Assembly: GCA_027563935.2 (NCBI GenBank) | Contig: CM050451.1 | Span: forward strand, 101,955,565-102,019,564 | Source: Costus lasius | Lineage: Eukaryota; Streptophyta; Magnoliopsida; Zingiberales; Costaceae | Length of the DNA stretch: 64,000 nt | Direction: 5' to 3' | In this document: positions 55,195 through 64,000 of the stretch, one piece after another | Layout: each line of letters starts with the position of its first letter | Numbering within the stretch: position 1 is the first letter of the stretch | Program-made: the position numbers and the translations under genes | The notes under the pieces: model-generated | The model's input: only the letters and a program-made list of their open reading frames with translations | What the model was told of the DNA's origin: nothing | The model's database searches: none

Positions 55195-55261
55195 TCTCAC
55201 TATTTTGTCTGACTGAAAAATCCAGTAAACAGTCCGAAAGAGTAACACTCTTTTAGTGAGA
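55195..55261 (-). other. Three-way-junction RNA structure, Cop-8 leader
   Basis: TCTCACTA (55195-55202) / TAGTGAGA (55254-55261); inner GACTG/CAGTC and GAGT-AAC-ACTC. Confidence 0.62.
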
Positions 55262-55402
55262 TGGGATCCAGATTTCATACTTGGTCTCCGCGTCCCGCTC
55301 AGGCGAGATAAGATGCACAGAGATGACAAGTACTAATTTCTGGTAGGCTATCCTAGCCAATCGCCAACCCGTGTGATTCCCCTTCACCTGGGCAATCCAG
55401 CA

Positions 55403-55640
55403 GACTGTGCCAACTGAGTTGGTACAACACAGTCTCTGATCCCACAGATGGCTGCCTCCATGTGCTACCATATGCGCCACATATGTAGCCTACATGGTCA
55501 AGCTAACCCGACCTACTCCCTGGACCACCACGTGCTATGCTGAGCAACGAGAAGGGATAAATCCCTACTCTGTAACACGCAGGTGAAATCCAGCACCGTC
55601 TGAAGATAGATGGACGTGCCCACTGAGTGGGTACAACACG
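55403..55640 (-). other. Two bulged hairpins with TTGTA bulge, Cop-8 leader
   Basis: 55403-55434 (outer GACTGTG/CACAGTC, inner CCAAC-TCA-GTTGG) and 55615-55640 (outer CGTG/CACG, inner CCCAC-TCA-GTGGG), as in the other leaders. Confidence 0.6.
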
Positions 55641-56765
55641 GCTCCAACGATAGTCAGAACGGTGAGGTTTCGCGTCAGAAGGCTTTTGAGCTTGATATGT
55701 TAGCGTTGGATTTTAACGGTCTTTTTATCTTCTTAACTATCATTCAAGTCCTATGGTGATAGCAGAAGATAAACACATGCAATTCTAATTATGTAAGCAA
55801 TAAATAGAAAGCATGATCTTATGTGGTAAAAGCCCATGAACCCTAGTAAGACCTTAATTTTACTTAAGTCTTCACTTGAGCTCCTTATGCATTTCATCTG
55901 GTCCAACCCAGGGCCCTAGCGCCAAGAGCACCTCAGGTGCGCCACCAGGTGAATGCTCCTTTTGAATGTGTGCATTTGTGCTATTGTCTAATCAAATACA
56001 ATTTGATCTATCTAGACAAGCTTTGACTCACAGGTCAATAATACAATAAATTAATGAAAAAGTGATTCGCAGATCACAATAATATTAACTTATCATTTAC
56101 CAGGCTCGCAGGCCCCAGCACAGCACACAATAGGGCAACCCACATAAGACTAAATAAACAAGCATATGGTATCATTCATCATGTGATCCAATCATGAAAT
56201 TAAATTTTGAAAAACCCCATAGGCATCAATTTTAATTTCCTTATGTGCTCCACAACCTTACAATGGTCCATTGATAGGGATCCACTCATCCATCTGGTCA
56301 GATCCCCTGCCCTTGCATGCACCGAGTCCTAACTGACCCGAGTTGACCTAATGGTCAACCATGCATGCGCCAAGGGCTGAACCACCTTCAAGAGTTTTGG
56401 CAAGCGGGTGTGACCCCGGGCCTAACTCATGTGTGTTCATTGAGTTGTCTCAACCAGACCTCGCTACACACCTAAGATGCAATCAACCTATGGCCACCAT
56501 GTGCTTGCGCACAGGTGCCATCTGGTCGATCCATCTAGGCTGTCAGATGGTCTGATCAGACTTTGGATCTAACATAGTAGATGCTTTCAACCCCATCAAC
56601 CCATCTAAGGATTTATTGTAGGAGCACCTTAGATCTAAGCAGGCGCGCAAGATGTAAGTTTTATAAAACATTTAGAACATGCGCAAACATAACAAACAAC
56701 ATGCTTCACTTGAGAACATAAGATATATGTCATATCTAGCATGTTGATAACCCTTAGATCTAAGG

Positions 56766-56957
56766 GGGTCCCCTTCAAGGGGGAGCGCAAACTTTATGGA
56801 GTCCCCTTCAAGGGGGAGCGCAAACTGCATGTAACCATGATACAAGCGCAAACTTCATGTAAACAAGATACAAGCGCAAACTTCATGTAACCATGATACA
56901 AGCGCAAACTTCATGTAAACAAGATACAAGGGCAAACTTCATGTAAATAAAGCATGC
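56766..56957 (-). repeat. Tandem repeats in the Cop-8 leader
   Basis: Two copies of a unit containing TCCCCTTCAAGGGGGAGCG (about 56768-56820), then about five 28-bp units starting GCGCAAACTTCATGTAA at 56818, 56846, 56874, 56902 and 56930. Units alternate between CCATGATACAA and ACAAGATACAA, so the array grew by duplicating a 56-bp pair. Confidence 0.88.
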
Positions 56958-57028
56958 ATCAAGTAAGCGCAACATGTATGGATCACAAACATTTCAAAGC
57001 AATCATATAGATCATATCGAAAACCTTG

Positions 57029-57040
57029 GCTCTGATACCA
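57029..57040 (-). other. Primer-binding site of Cop-8
   Basis: TGGTATCAGAGC on the sense strand, two bases after the 5' LTR. Confidence 0.93.
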
Positions 57041-57042
57041 AT

Positions 57043-58729
57043 TGAAAAACCCCTAACTCATGGGGGGGGGGGGGGGAAACCCTAGAACATGCGCCTCTAG
57101 CAAGCATGGCGGAAAGAGGGTTTCTAAAGGATCGCATATGAAAAACCATATGATCAACTTGAATGAGTTTAGATCTATACCATAGCCATAGAGATGGAGG
57201 TCGGCTTGGAAGCAAGAGAGCAAAATAGATCCCCTCCAAATGGCGCGCACACAAGAAGAAGTTGGCTACTCCCTTCACGCCTTTGTGCTAGCAAAAGCTT
57301 CAAGGGGTCTTGATCGTTTGAAGGAGAATCCTTGGAGTCTTTGCTTGGCCGAATTCCACCTCTCCACTCTCGGCGATAATACTCTCTCAAGCACGCTTCA
57401 TCGCCAAAGTGAGAAGCCTTCAAGCAAAAGCGTTTTGGCGTTTCTTCATCAAGTCACCATGATGACTTTCCATTAATGGAATGTCATGAAGGAGAGCTTT
57501 CGAAACCGATCAAAACAAAACGCTTAAGCTTTGAACCAAGCGTTCACACATGTGAACCGGTTCAAGCTTAATCGATCCAATTGATTTTGGTTCAATAAAC
57601 CAAATCAAATCAGCCCAAGCATTGGTCCAAATCAAATTAAACCCAAGGTTCAAGATCTGACCGTTCATCCTTTTGATGCTTCTGATCTCATCGATCTAGC
57701 ATCAACTCTCTCGATCGAAGCTTACCGATCTAGAGCCCTAATCACTCAAACATGATCAGACCAGATCTCACTTACAATCAGAGGTTAAACTCCTCTAAAC
57801 TGAACCCAAACAATTCAGTCCATACGATCTGACTCGAGTAAGCCATATCATCAAATTGTGCGACCCTAAGGGTTTCCTTTAAATGTCGGTAACGATAACT
57901 TTCGTTATCACGATCAGTGAGAGGTATCTAGCAACACATCACTGTCTCCCGATATAAAGGAAAAAGTCTTCCAAGACTACACCCAAACCATGGCACAAGT
58001 GTGAATCAAATTCACAAGGCATACATGTTTCCTTTGCCACTGGATGTTCTTATTGGACAAGCATGTCAAGCTTGTAACTCCAACATGATGAGCATGATTA
58101 GATCAGATGAACATAGTCATCTGGGTATGGCCATACACTTTCTCAATCATCTCATATAGGGGGGCCCTTTAGAACATCACACTCCTTAAACAAGGAGACG
58201 GCAATCCTTTGTCTATCACAAGTGCCCTAACCTGATTCATGATCATTATCCAAGATAGTCTATAATCATTATCTTTCAAATGATATTGAACTACCTCAAA
58301 ATAATGACATTCATCATTTAGAAACACAAGTGATCTCAAGTCAAAGGAAAATGTGCCACTTGCTGTTATCAAGGATTATTCACATTGTGACAAACAATTG
58401 AATATCCTAGTAGGGTCTGTCCAGTACATCCAATGTACCCATGTGTCTACATCTTATTCCATGCTCGAAGCATCCTATAAGATAAGCACACATATTAGTC
58501 TCAATCATATCAAGGCTGTCTCATGTTCACCAAGATATATCGACTAAGGACATAGAGCCTGTCAGCCTAGCTGAACAGCTTTGAGACATTATTCAGAAGT
58601 ACACTTATTACAGCAGACAAGGTAACAACCTGAATAATAACCATGCCTTTTATAAACATAAGAGTTTATTACATGATACTATTACAATCCCAAGGCCTCA
58701 AACATTAGCCTTAAGGGCATACCCCAACA
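57043..58729 (-). repeat. Cop-8 5' LTR
   Basis: 1687 bp, partner of 49513-51196; 15-G run at 57062-57076. Confidence 0.96.
57894..57958 (-). promoter_or_regulatory. LTR TATA and hairpin (Cop-8 5' LTR)
   Basis: GATAAC-TTTC-GTTATC at 57894-57909 with the TATA-like box at 57951-57958. Promoter of the likely active copy. Confidence 0.64.
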
Positions 58730-59565
58730 AATCTATCTAGACAAGATTGACACGCAGGTCAATTACACAATAAATTAATTAAAATGTGATGCGCAGATCA
58801 CAATAATAATAATTTATAAATTAATCCAGGCACGCAGGCCCCAGCACAGCACACATTAAAAGGGCAACCCACATATGATGAAATAGACACTGATCATGGT
58901 ATACAATCAACATGTAATCCAATCAAGAAAATAAAATTTTTGAAATACCCATTGGCATCAATTTTATTTTTCTTATTTGCCCTACTACCTTACAACGGTC
59001 CATTAATAGGGATCCACTCATCATGTCTAGTCAGATCCACTGCCCTTGCATGCACCAAGTCCTAACTGACTTGAGTTTACCCAATGGTCAACCATGCATG
59101 CGCTGGGCTGAACATCCTTCATGAGTTGTGGCAAGCGGGTGTGACCCCGGGCCTAACTCATGCGTGTTCACTAGTTGTCTCAATCAGACATCGCTACACG
59201 CCTGTCTGCAGTCGACCTATAGCCACCAGGTGCTTGCGCACAGGTGCCATCTGGTCGACCCATCTAGGCTGTCAGATAGTCTGATCAGACTGATTGGATC
59301 TAGACTGGACTGTGACTTCAACCCTATCAACTCGTCTAAGGGTTTATAGCAGGCGCTTAGATCTCTAATGATGGGCGTGCAAGTTAAGTTTTTGACAAAA
59401 CAACAACAAGCGCCAATACATGTGCCAAAGAATAACAAACATCATACATATGTATTTTCGCATGATGAACTATCATGAACTTTTGCATGTAAAAACCTTA
59501 GATCTAAGCATAAGCGCAAACATGGATCACACAATAACATCAAGCAATCATATGATTCAAACAAT

Positions 59566-59574
59566 AACATACCA
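59566..59574 (-). promoter_or_regulatory. Predicted 5' splice donor, Cop-6 leader
   Basis: Sense strand ATG/GTATGT overlapping the end of the PBS; same GGTATGTTAT as in Cop-3 at 19571. Confidence 0.4.
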
Positions 59575-59584
59575 TCTGATACCA
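59573..59584 (-). other. Primer-binding site of Cop-6
   Basis: TGGTATCAGATG on the sense strand; the first ten bases match the usual site. Confidence 0.88.
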
Positions 59585-60452
59585 ATTGTAAGTCCCCCAA
59601 AAGAAGGGGAGCCGAAACCCTAATAGGTGGCGCATATAATTTATTTGCAGCGGAAGCAAGGGTTTCAAAATCTTATGCAAGAACATATGATCAACTTGAT
59701 AAAGTTTGGATTCATACCATAGCCATTGATTCGAATGGCGTGATGGAAGAAGAGAGCAACGTTGATCTCCTCCAAAGAGTTCACACACAAGATGAAGATC
59801 GCATACTCCCTTAGCGTTCCTTGTGCTAGCAAGGCTCCAAGGTTTCCTTGTCGAATCGAAGGGAAAGAAAGATGAAGTCTCGCTTGGCTGAACTCTCTTC
59901 AAGGCGTTAACCTCCTTCACACAAGAGTGTGTCGTCGAGAGGAAGAGGCAAGAGGATGTCTCGAAAAAACCGAAGTGGAGACGTTCTCCTCAAACGTGGA
60001 GACGTTTTTCCAAAATGGGAAAAACCGACTTCCAAATATGGAAAGCCCTTAACTCCAAGCGTTCATGCGATCATCCATGCGTTCACTCCAAGTGAACCGA
60101 TCGCTCCTCTTCTCCTCTTTGAACCAAGCCATGGTTCAATTGCATTTGGATCAAAGACCAAATCAAATCAGCCCAAGTCTTTAGTCCAGATCAAATTAAA
60201 CCCTAAGGTTCTAGATCTGACCGTTCATCTCTTGATGCAATTGATCTCACCGATCTAGCATCAATACTCTCAATCGAAGCTTACCGATCCCAAGCCCTAA
60301 TCAATCAAACATGATCATACCAGATCTCACTTACAATCAGAGTTTAAATCCCTTTAAACTGAACCGAAACAATTCAGTCCACATGATCTGACTTAAGTAA
60401 GCCATATCATCAAATTGTGCGACCCTGAGGGTTTCCTTTAAATGTCGGTAAC

Positions 60453-60517
60453 GATAACTTACGTTATCACGATCAGTGAGGGGTATCTAGCAACACATCA
60501 CTGTCTCCCGATATAAA
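60453..60517 (-). promoter_or_regulatory. LTR TATA and hairpin (Cop-6 5' LTR)
   Basis: GATAAC-TTAC-GTTATC at 60453-60468; TATA-like box at 60510-60517. Confidence 0.6.
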
Positions 60518-60960
60518 GGAAAGAGTCTTCTAAGACTACACCCAAACCATAGCACAAGTGTGAATCCACTTCACTAGGCATACATGTTTCCTTTGCCACT
60601 GGATGTTCTTATTGGACAAGCGTGTCAAGCTTGTAACTCCAATATGATGAGAATGATTAGATCAGATGAACATAGTCATCTGGGTATGGCCATACACTTT
60701 CTCAATCATCTCATCCAGGGGGGCCCCTTTAGAACATCACACTCCAAACAAGGAGACGGCAATCCTATATCTATCACTAGTGTCCTAACCTGACTCATGA
60801 TCATTATCCAAGATAGTCTATAACCACTATGTTTCAAATGATATTGAACTACCTCAAAATAATGACAATCATCATTTAGAAACACAAGTGATCTCAAGTC
60901 AGAGGAAATGTGCCACTTGTTCGCATACAAGGATCATTCACATTGTGACAAGCAATTGAA

Positions 60961-60965
60961 TATCC
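60961..60965. repeat. Probable Cop-9 target-site duplication TATCC (left copy)
   Basis: Five bases before the TG of Cop-9; the intact LTR has AATATCCTAGTAGG here. The right copy is outside the window. Confidence 0.7.
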
Positions 60966-62674
60966 TGAAAGAAACCCTAGGATAAGGGGGTGAAACCCTA
61001 AACATGCGCATCTAGCAAGCATGACGGAAAGAGGGTTTCTAAAAGATCGCATATGATAACCATATGATCAACTTGAAGCTATGAGTTTAGATCTATACCA
61101 TAGCCATAGATTGGAGGTCGGCTTGGAAGAAGAGAGCAACTTAGATCTCCTCCAAAAGTTCACACACAAAGGTGATGAAGACTCCCAACTTGCGCACCTC
61201 TTGTGCTAGCAAATGTGCCAAGATGTCAATGATCGAGTGTAGGGAAGAGATGAAGACCTTCTTTTGCTTGGCCGGTTCCTCCTCTTCTCGTCAACACTCT
61301 CTCTTGCTCGAGAGCAAAAATCGTTTTTCTCCAAGCAACAAGAGAGAGCTGTAACCGAAAGAACATTAGGGAGACTTCAAGCCATGAACGCATATGCGTT
61401 TTCATTTTGGAACTTTCCAAAAATGGCAACCATTAAGAGTATGCGTTCATGCGTTCATGTCTCCATGAACCAAACGCAACTCCTTCTCCCTCTTGAACCA
61501 TGCGCTCAACCCATGAGCCGGTTCAATACCCTTGGTTCAATAGCGAAACCAAATCAGCCCAAGCATTAAGTCTAGATCAAATTAGACCCCAAAGTCCTAG
61601 ATCTGACCATTCATCATCTGACGCTTCTGATCGCTTCGATCTAGCATCATCTCTCTCGATCGAAGCTTACCGATCTAAAGCCCTAATCAATCAAACATGA
61701 TCAGACAAGATCTCACTTACAATCAGAGATTAAATCCCTTTAAACTGAACCGAAACAATTCAGTCCACACGATCTGACTTAAGCAAGCCATATCACCAAA
61801 TTGTGCGACCCTAAGGGTTTCCTTTAAATGTCGGTAACGATAACTTTCGTTATCACGATCAGTGAGGGGTATCTAGCAACACATCACTGTCTCCCGATAT
61901 AAAGGAAAGAGTCTTCCAAGACTTCACCCAAACCATGGCACAAGTGTGAATCAAACTCACGAGGCATGCATGTTTCCTTTGCCACTGGATGTTCTTATTG
62001 GACAAGCATGTCAAGCCTGTAACTCCAATACGATGAGCATGATTAGATCAGATGAACACAGTCATCTGGGTATGGCCATACACTATCTCAATCTTCTCAT
62101 ACAAGGGGGGGCCCTTTAGAACATCACACTCCTTGAACAAGGAGATGGCAATCCTTTATCTATCACAAGTGCCCTAACCTGACTCAAGCTCACCATCCAA
62201 GATAGTCTATAATCATTATGTTTCAAATGAAATTGAACTACCTCAAAACAATGACAATCATCATTTAGAAACACAAGTGATCTCAAGTCAAAGGACATGT
62301 GCCACTTAGTGCTTACAAGGATCATTCACATTGTGACAAGCAATGGAATATCCCAGTAGGGTCTGTCCAGTACATCCAATGTACCCATGAGTCTACATCT
62401 TATTCCATGCTCGAAGCATCCTATAAGATTAGCACCCATATTAGTCTCAATCATATCAAGGCTGTCTCATGTTCACCAAGATATCTCGACTAAGGACATA
62501 TAGCCTGTCAGCCTAGCTGAACAACTTTGAGACATTATTCAGAAGTACACTTATTGATGCAGACAAGGTAACAACCTGAATAATAACCATGCCTTTATAA
62601 ACATAAGAGTTTATTACATGATACTTATACAATCCCAAGGCCTCAAACATTAGCCTTAAGGGCATACCCCAACA
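60966..62674 (-). repeat. Cop-9 3' LTR
   Basis: 1709 bp, begins TGAAAGAAACCC on the plus strand, ends CCCCAACA. Confidence 0.93.
61839..61903 (-). promoter_or_regulatory. LTR TATA and hairpin (Cop-9 3' LTR)
   Basis: GATAAC-TTTC-GTTATC at 61839-61854; TATA-like box at 61896-61903. Confidence 0.6.
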
Positions 62675-62675
62675 A

Positions 62676-62685
62676 TCTCCCACTA
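62676..62685 (-). other. Polypurine tract of Cop-9
   Basis: TAGTGGGAGA on the sense strand; one base differs from AAGTGGGAGA in the other copies. Confidence 0.8.
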
Positions 62686-62694
62686 GCACTTAAT

Positions 62695-63999
62695 CTAATG
62701 GTTGAGAAATCTCAAACCCATATTATTACAGTGCTGCTCATGCTTCTGCTGCGCCAGAGGCTTGGTAAGCGGGTCTGCCAGATTGTCATCTGTATGAACC
62801 TTGCAAATTTTGATCTCGCCTCGATCAATGATCTCCCGGATCAAGTGAAACCGTCTCTGTATGTGCTTGGACTTCTGGTGCGACCGTGGTTCCTTTGCTT
62901 GTGCGATTGCTCCAGTGTTATCACTGAAGATAACCAAAGGATCAGCACTCGAAGGAACGACACCAAGTTCTTTCACGAACTTATGAATCCACACTGCCTC
63001 CTTGGATGCTTCCGAGGCTGCAACATACTCGGCTTCTGTTGTGGAATCAGCAACAGTTGACTGTTTGAAGCTCTTCCACACCACTGCACCACCATTCAAG
63101 CTAAAAACATAGCCTGATTGCGATCGGAAATCATCCTGGTCCGACTGGAACGAAGCGTCAGTATATCCCTCTATACTGAGTTCTTCCTGACCACCATATA
63201 TCAAGAACATATCTTTGGTCCTCCGCAGATATTTTATAATGTTCTTGACTGCAATCCAGTGCGCCAAACCTGGATTACTTTGGAATCGACTGGTCACGCT
63301 TAACCCGTAAGCGACGTCTGGGCGAGTACACAACATCGCATACATAATGGACCCAATAGCCGAAGCATAAGGCGTATTGTCCATTTCATCTTTCTCAGTC
63401 TGTGTTTGTGGACACTGACTCTTCGAAAGATTCAGACCATGTCTGACTGGAAGATATCCACGTTTAGAATTCTCTAAATGGAATCTATCCAGGACTTTAT
63501 CGATGTAAGTACTCTGGCACAGCCCGAGAAGCCTCTTAGATCTATCCCTGTAGATCTTCACACCTAACACATAGGCTGCTTCTCCTAGATCTTTCATCTG
63601 GAAACATTTTCCTAACCATGCTTTAACAGCATGCAGTTCAGGAATATCATTTCCAATGATCAAGATATCATCGACGTAGAGGATTAGGAATGTAATTACG
63701 CTCCCACTAAACCTCTTATATACACACGGGTCATCTTCGTTCTTGATGAAACCAAACTCAGAGATTGATTCATCGAAACGAATATTCCAGCTTCTTGATG
63801 CTTGTTTCAGTCCATAAATGGACTTCTTTAACTTGCATATTTTATGACGATCTGATGGATTAGTGAAACCTTCAGGTTGTGTCATATACACATCCTCATC
63901 CAGATTTCCATTAAGGAAAGCTGTTTTCACATCCATCTGCCAGATCTCATAATCGTAATACGCAGCTATCGCGAAAAGAATCCGAATAGACTTAAACAT
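62695..63999 (-). CDS. Cop-9 Pol, C-terminal 434 residues (RT and RNase H), open to the edge
   Basis: Runs from the window edge to the stop. Corresponds to residues ~861-1294 of the full polyprotein: RT from MFKSIRILFAIAAYYDYEIW through QMDVKTAFLNG and YVDD, then RNase H with TDASFQSD, TTEAEY and the D of FSDNTGA (others FCDNTGA), and the usual LNH end. No stop or frameshift within the visible part. The true start is outside the window; the Met at the edge is internal. Whether the whole gene is intact cannot be judged here. Confidence 0.94.
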   Translation of the reverse strand: MFKSIRILFAIAAYYDYEIWQMDVKTAFLNGNLDEDVYMTQPEGFTNPSDRHKICKLKKSIYGLKQASRSWNIRFDESISEFGFIKNEDDPCVYKRFSGSVITFLILYVDDILIIGNDIPELHAVKAWLGKCFQMKDLGEAAYVLGVKIYRDRSKRLLGLCQSTYIDKVLDRFHLENSKRGYLPVRHGLNLSKSQCPQTQTEKDEMDNTPYASAIGSIMYAMLCTRPDVAYGLSVTSRFQSNPGLAHWIAVKNIIKYLRRTKDMFLIYGGQEELSIEGYTDASFQSDQDDFRSQSGYVFSLNGGAVVWKSFKQSTVADSTTEAEYVAASEASKEAVWIHKFVKELGVVPSSADPLVIFSDNTGAIAQAKEPRSHQKSKHIQRRFHLIREIIDRGEIKICKVHTDDNLADPLTKPLAQQKHEQHCNNMGLRFLNH

Positions 64000-64000
64000 G

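Larger units (their letters stand above)
55102..57042 (-). other. Cop-8 leader (1941 bp, non-coding)
   Basis: Longest leader here because of a tandem repeat at 56766-56957. From the gag side: acceptor, three-way junction, bulged hairpins, GAGAAG..CTTCTC-type hairpin, palindrome (56550-56561), repeats. The sense strand after the PBS reads CAAGGTTTTC, a weak donor candidate. Confidence 0.86.
49513..58729 (-). mobile_element. Cop-8: complete, apparently intact and youngest copia element
   Basis: 9217 bp with TSD AATCT, PBS, PPT, uninterrupted gag-pol and LTRs differing, by eye, by one substitution (T at 50983, C in the partner) and a G run (12 against 15). It is inserted in the Cop-7/6 leader. 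Confidence 0.97.
42958..59586 (-). mobile_element. Cop-7: copia element without its own 5' LTR (chimeric with Cop-6)
   Basis: A 3' LTR of its own type (TGAAAGACCCC on the plus strand) is followed by PPT, gag-pol and leader. After the Cop-8 insertion (49513-58734 including one TSD) the leader reaches a Cop-6-type LTR at 59587. No second TGAAAGACCCC LTR exists in the window. ACATA before 42958 is the expected TSD. Best explained by recombination between Cop-7 and Cop-6 internal regions that deleted the Cop-7 5' LTR; the crossover point is unknown. Confidence 0.8.
58735..59586 (-). other. Cop-7/6 leader, PBS-proximal part
   Basis: Continues the leader split by Cop-8; palindrome at 59279-59290. 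Next to a Cop-6 LTR, so at least its end is from Cop-6. No gene seen. Confidence 0.85.
40585..60965 (-). mobile_element. Cop-6: copia element, remains around Cop-7, Cop-8 and Cop-9
   Basis: Identified by matching LTRs at the two ends: 40585-42285 (3' LTR) and 59587-60965 (5' LTR, cut by Cop-9); both start TGTAAGTCCCC on the plus strand. Between them lie a 3' pol fragment, the Cop-7 3' LTR, a chimeric internal region and all of Cop-8. Preceded by TCAGC (40580-40584), the expected TSD; the right copy is outside the window. Confidence 0.85.
59587..60965 (-). repeat. Cop-6 5' LTR, cut by Cop-9
   Basis: 1379 bp visible, closely matching the first 1379 bp or so of 40585-42285; ends at TATCC where Cop-9 starts. 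The remainder lies beyond the window. Confidence 0.93.
60966..64000 (-). mobile_element. Cop-9: copia element, 3' part only
   Basis: A 3' LTR, PPT and the last third of pol; continues past the right edge. Inserted in the Cop-6 5' LTR. Confidence 0.93.

Noticed and set aside
1..64000. Tandem satellite or CRISPR-like array, given the regular recurrence of LTRs
   Set aside because: Spacing is set by element insertion; TSDs, PBS and PPT explain every LTR boundary checked.
1..64000. Host protein-coding gene between elements
   Set aside because: Every stretch could be assigned to an LTR, leader or gag-pol; no unique sequence of useful length remains.

Overview
The window is plant nuclear DNA from a retrotransposon nest. 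I see no host gene, tRNA, rRNA or CRISPR array. Almost every base belongs to Ty1/copia LTR retrotransposons of one family. LTRs are about 1.67-1.71 kb with TG..CA ends and 5-bp target-site duplications (TSDs). The primer-binding site matches the 3' end of initiator tRNA-Met, the polypurine tract is AAGTGGGAGA, and a single gag-pol frame of about 1294 codons runs Gag, CCHC knuckle, protease, integrase, reverse transcriptase (RT), RNase H. LTR length and pol motifs resemble the Angela/BARE branch of the Tork group (inference; needs an RT tree). The host is a flowering plant that I cannot name from this sequence. Element labels (Cop-1 to Cop-9, Cop-X) are local to this report.

Left half, Russian-doll order: Cop-5 (+, oldest, enters from the left) carries Cop-X (-, a divergent LTR) in gag. 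Cop-X carries Cop-3 (+), Cop-3 carries Cop-1 (-) in its 5' LTR (TSD GACCA), and Cop-1 carries Cop-2 (-) in its leader (TSD GAGCA). Cop-4 (-) sits further along in Cop-5 gag (TSD AGAAG).

Right half: Cop-6 (-) is inserted in the RT/RNase H region of Cop-5. Cop-7 (-) is inserted in Cop-6 and has lost its 5' LTR, apparently by recombination with Cop-6, so its internal region now ends at a Cop-6-type 5' LTR. Cop-8 (-, TSD AATCT) is inserted in that chimera's leader. Cop-9 (-) is inserted in the 5' LTR of Cop-6 and runs off the right edge.

Cop-1 and Cop-8 keep uninterrupted 1294-codon frames. Cop-8, with LTRs that differ by one substitution and a G-run length, is the best candidate for a recently active copy. 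Cop-2, 3, 4, 5, 6 and 7 are broken, and all eight stop codons I located are C:G to T:A transitions.

The most unusual signal is non-coding. Each element has a very long leader (about 1.76-1.94 kb) between primer-binding site and gag. It holds conserved, covarying RNA-like structures: a three-way junction, two bulged hairpins with the same TTGTA bulge, and a 12-bp palindrome. It ends in a convincing 3' splice site (branch-like TACTGAC, then TTGTAG, about 20 nt before the gag ATG). This suggests, as inference, that the leader is an optional intron carrying genome-RNA functions, removed to make a gag-pol mRNA. The LTRs also carry a hairpin just downstream of the TATA box whose stem changes in a compensatory way between subfamilies.
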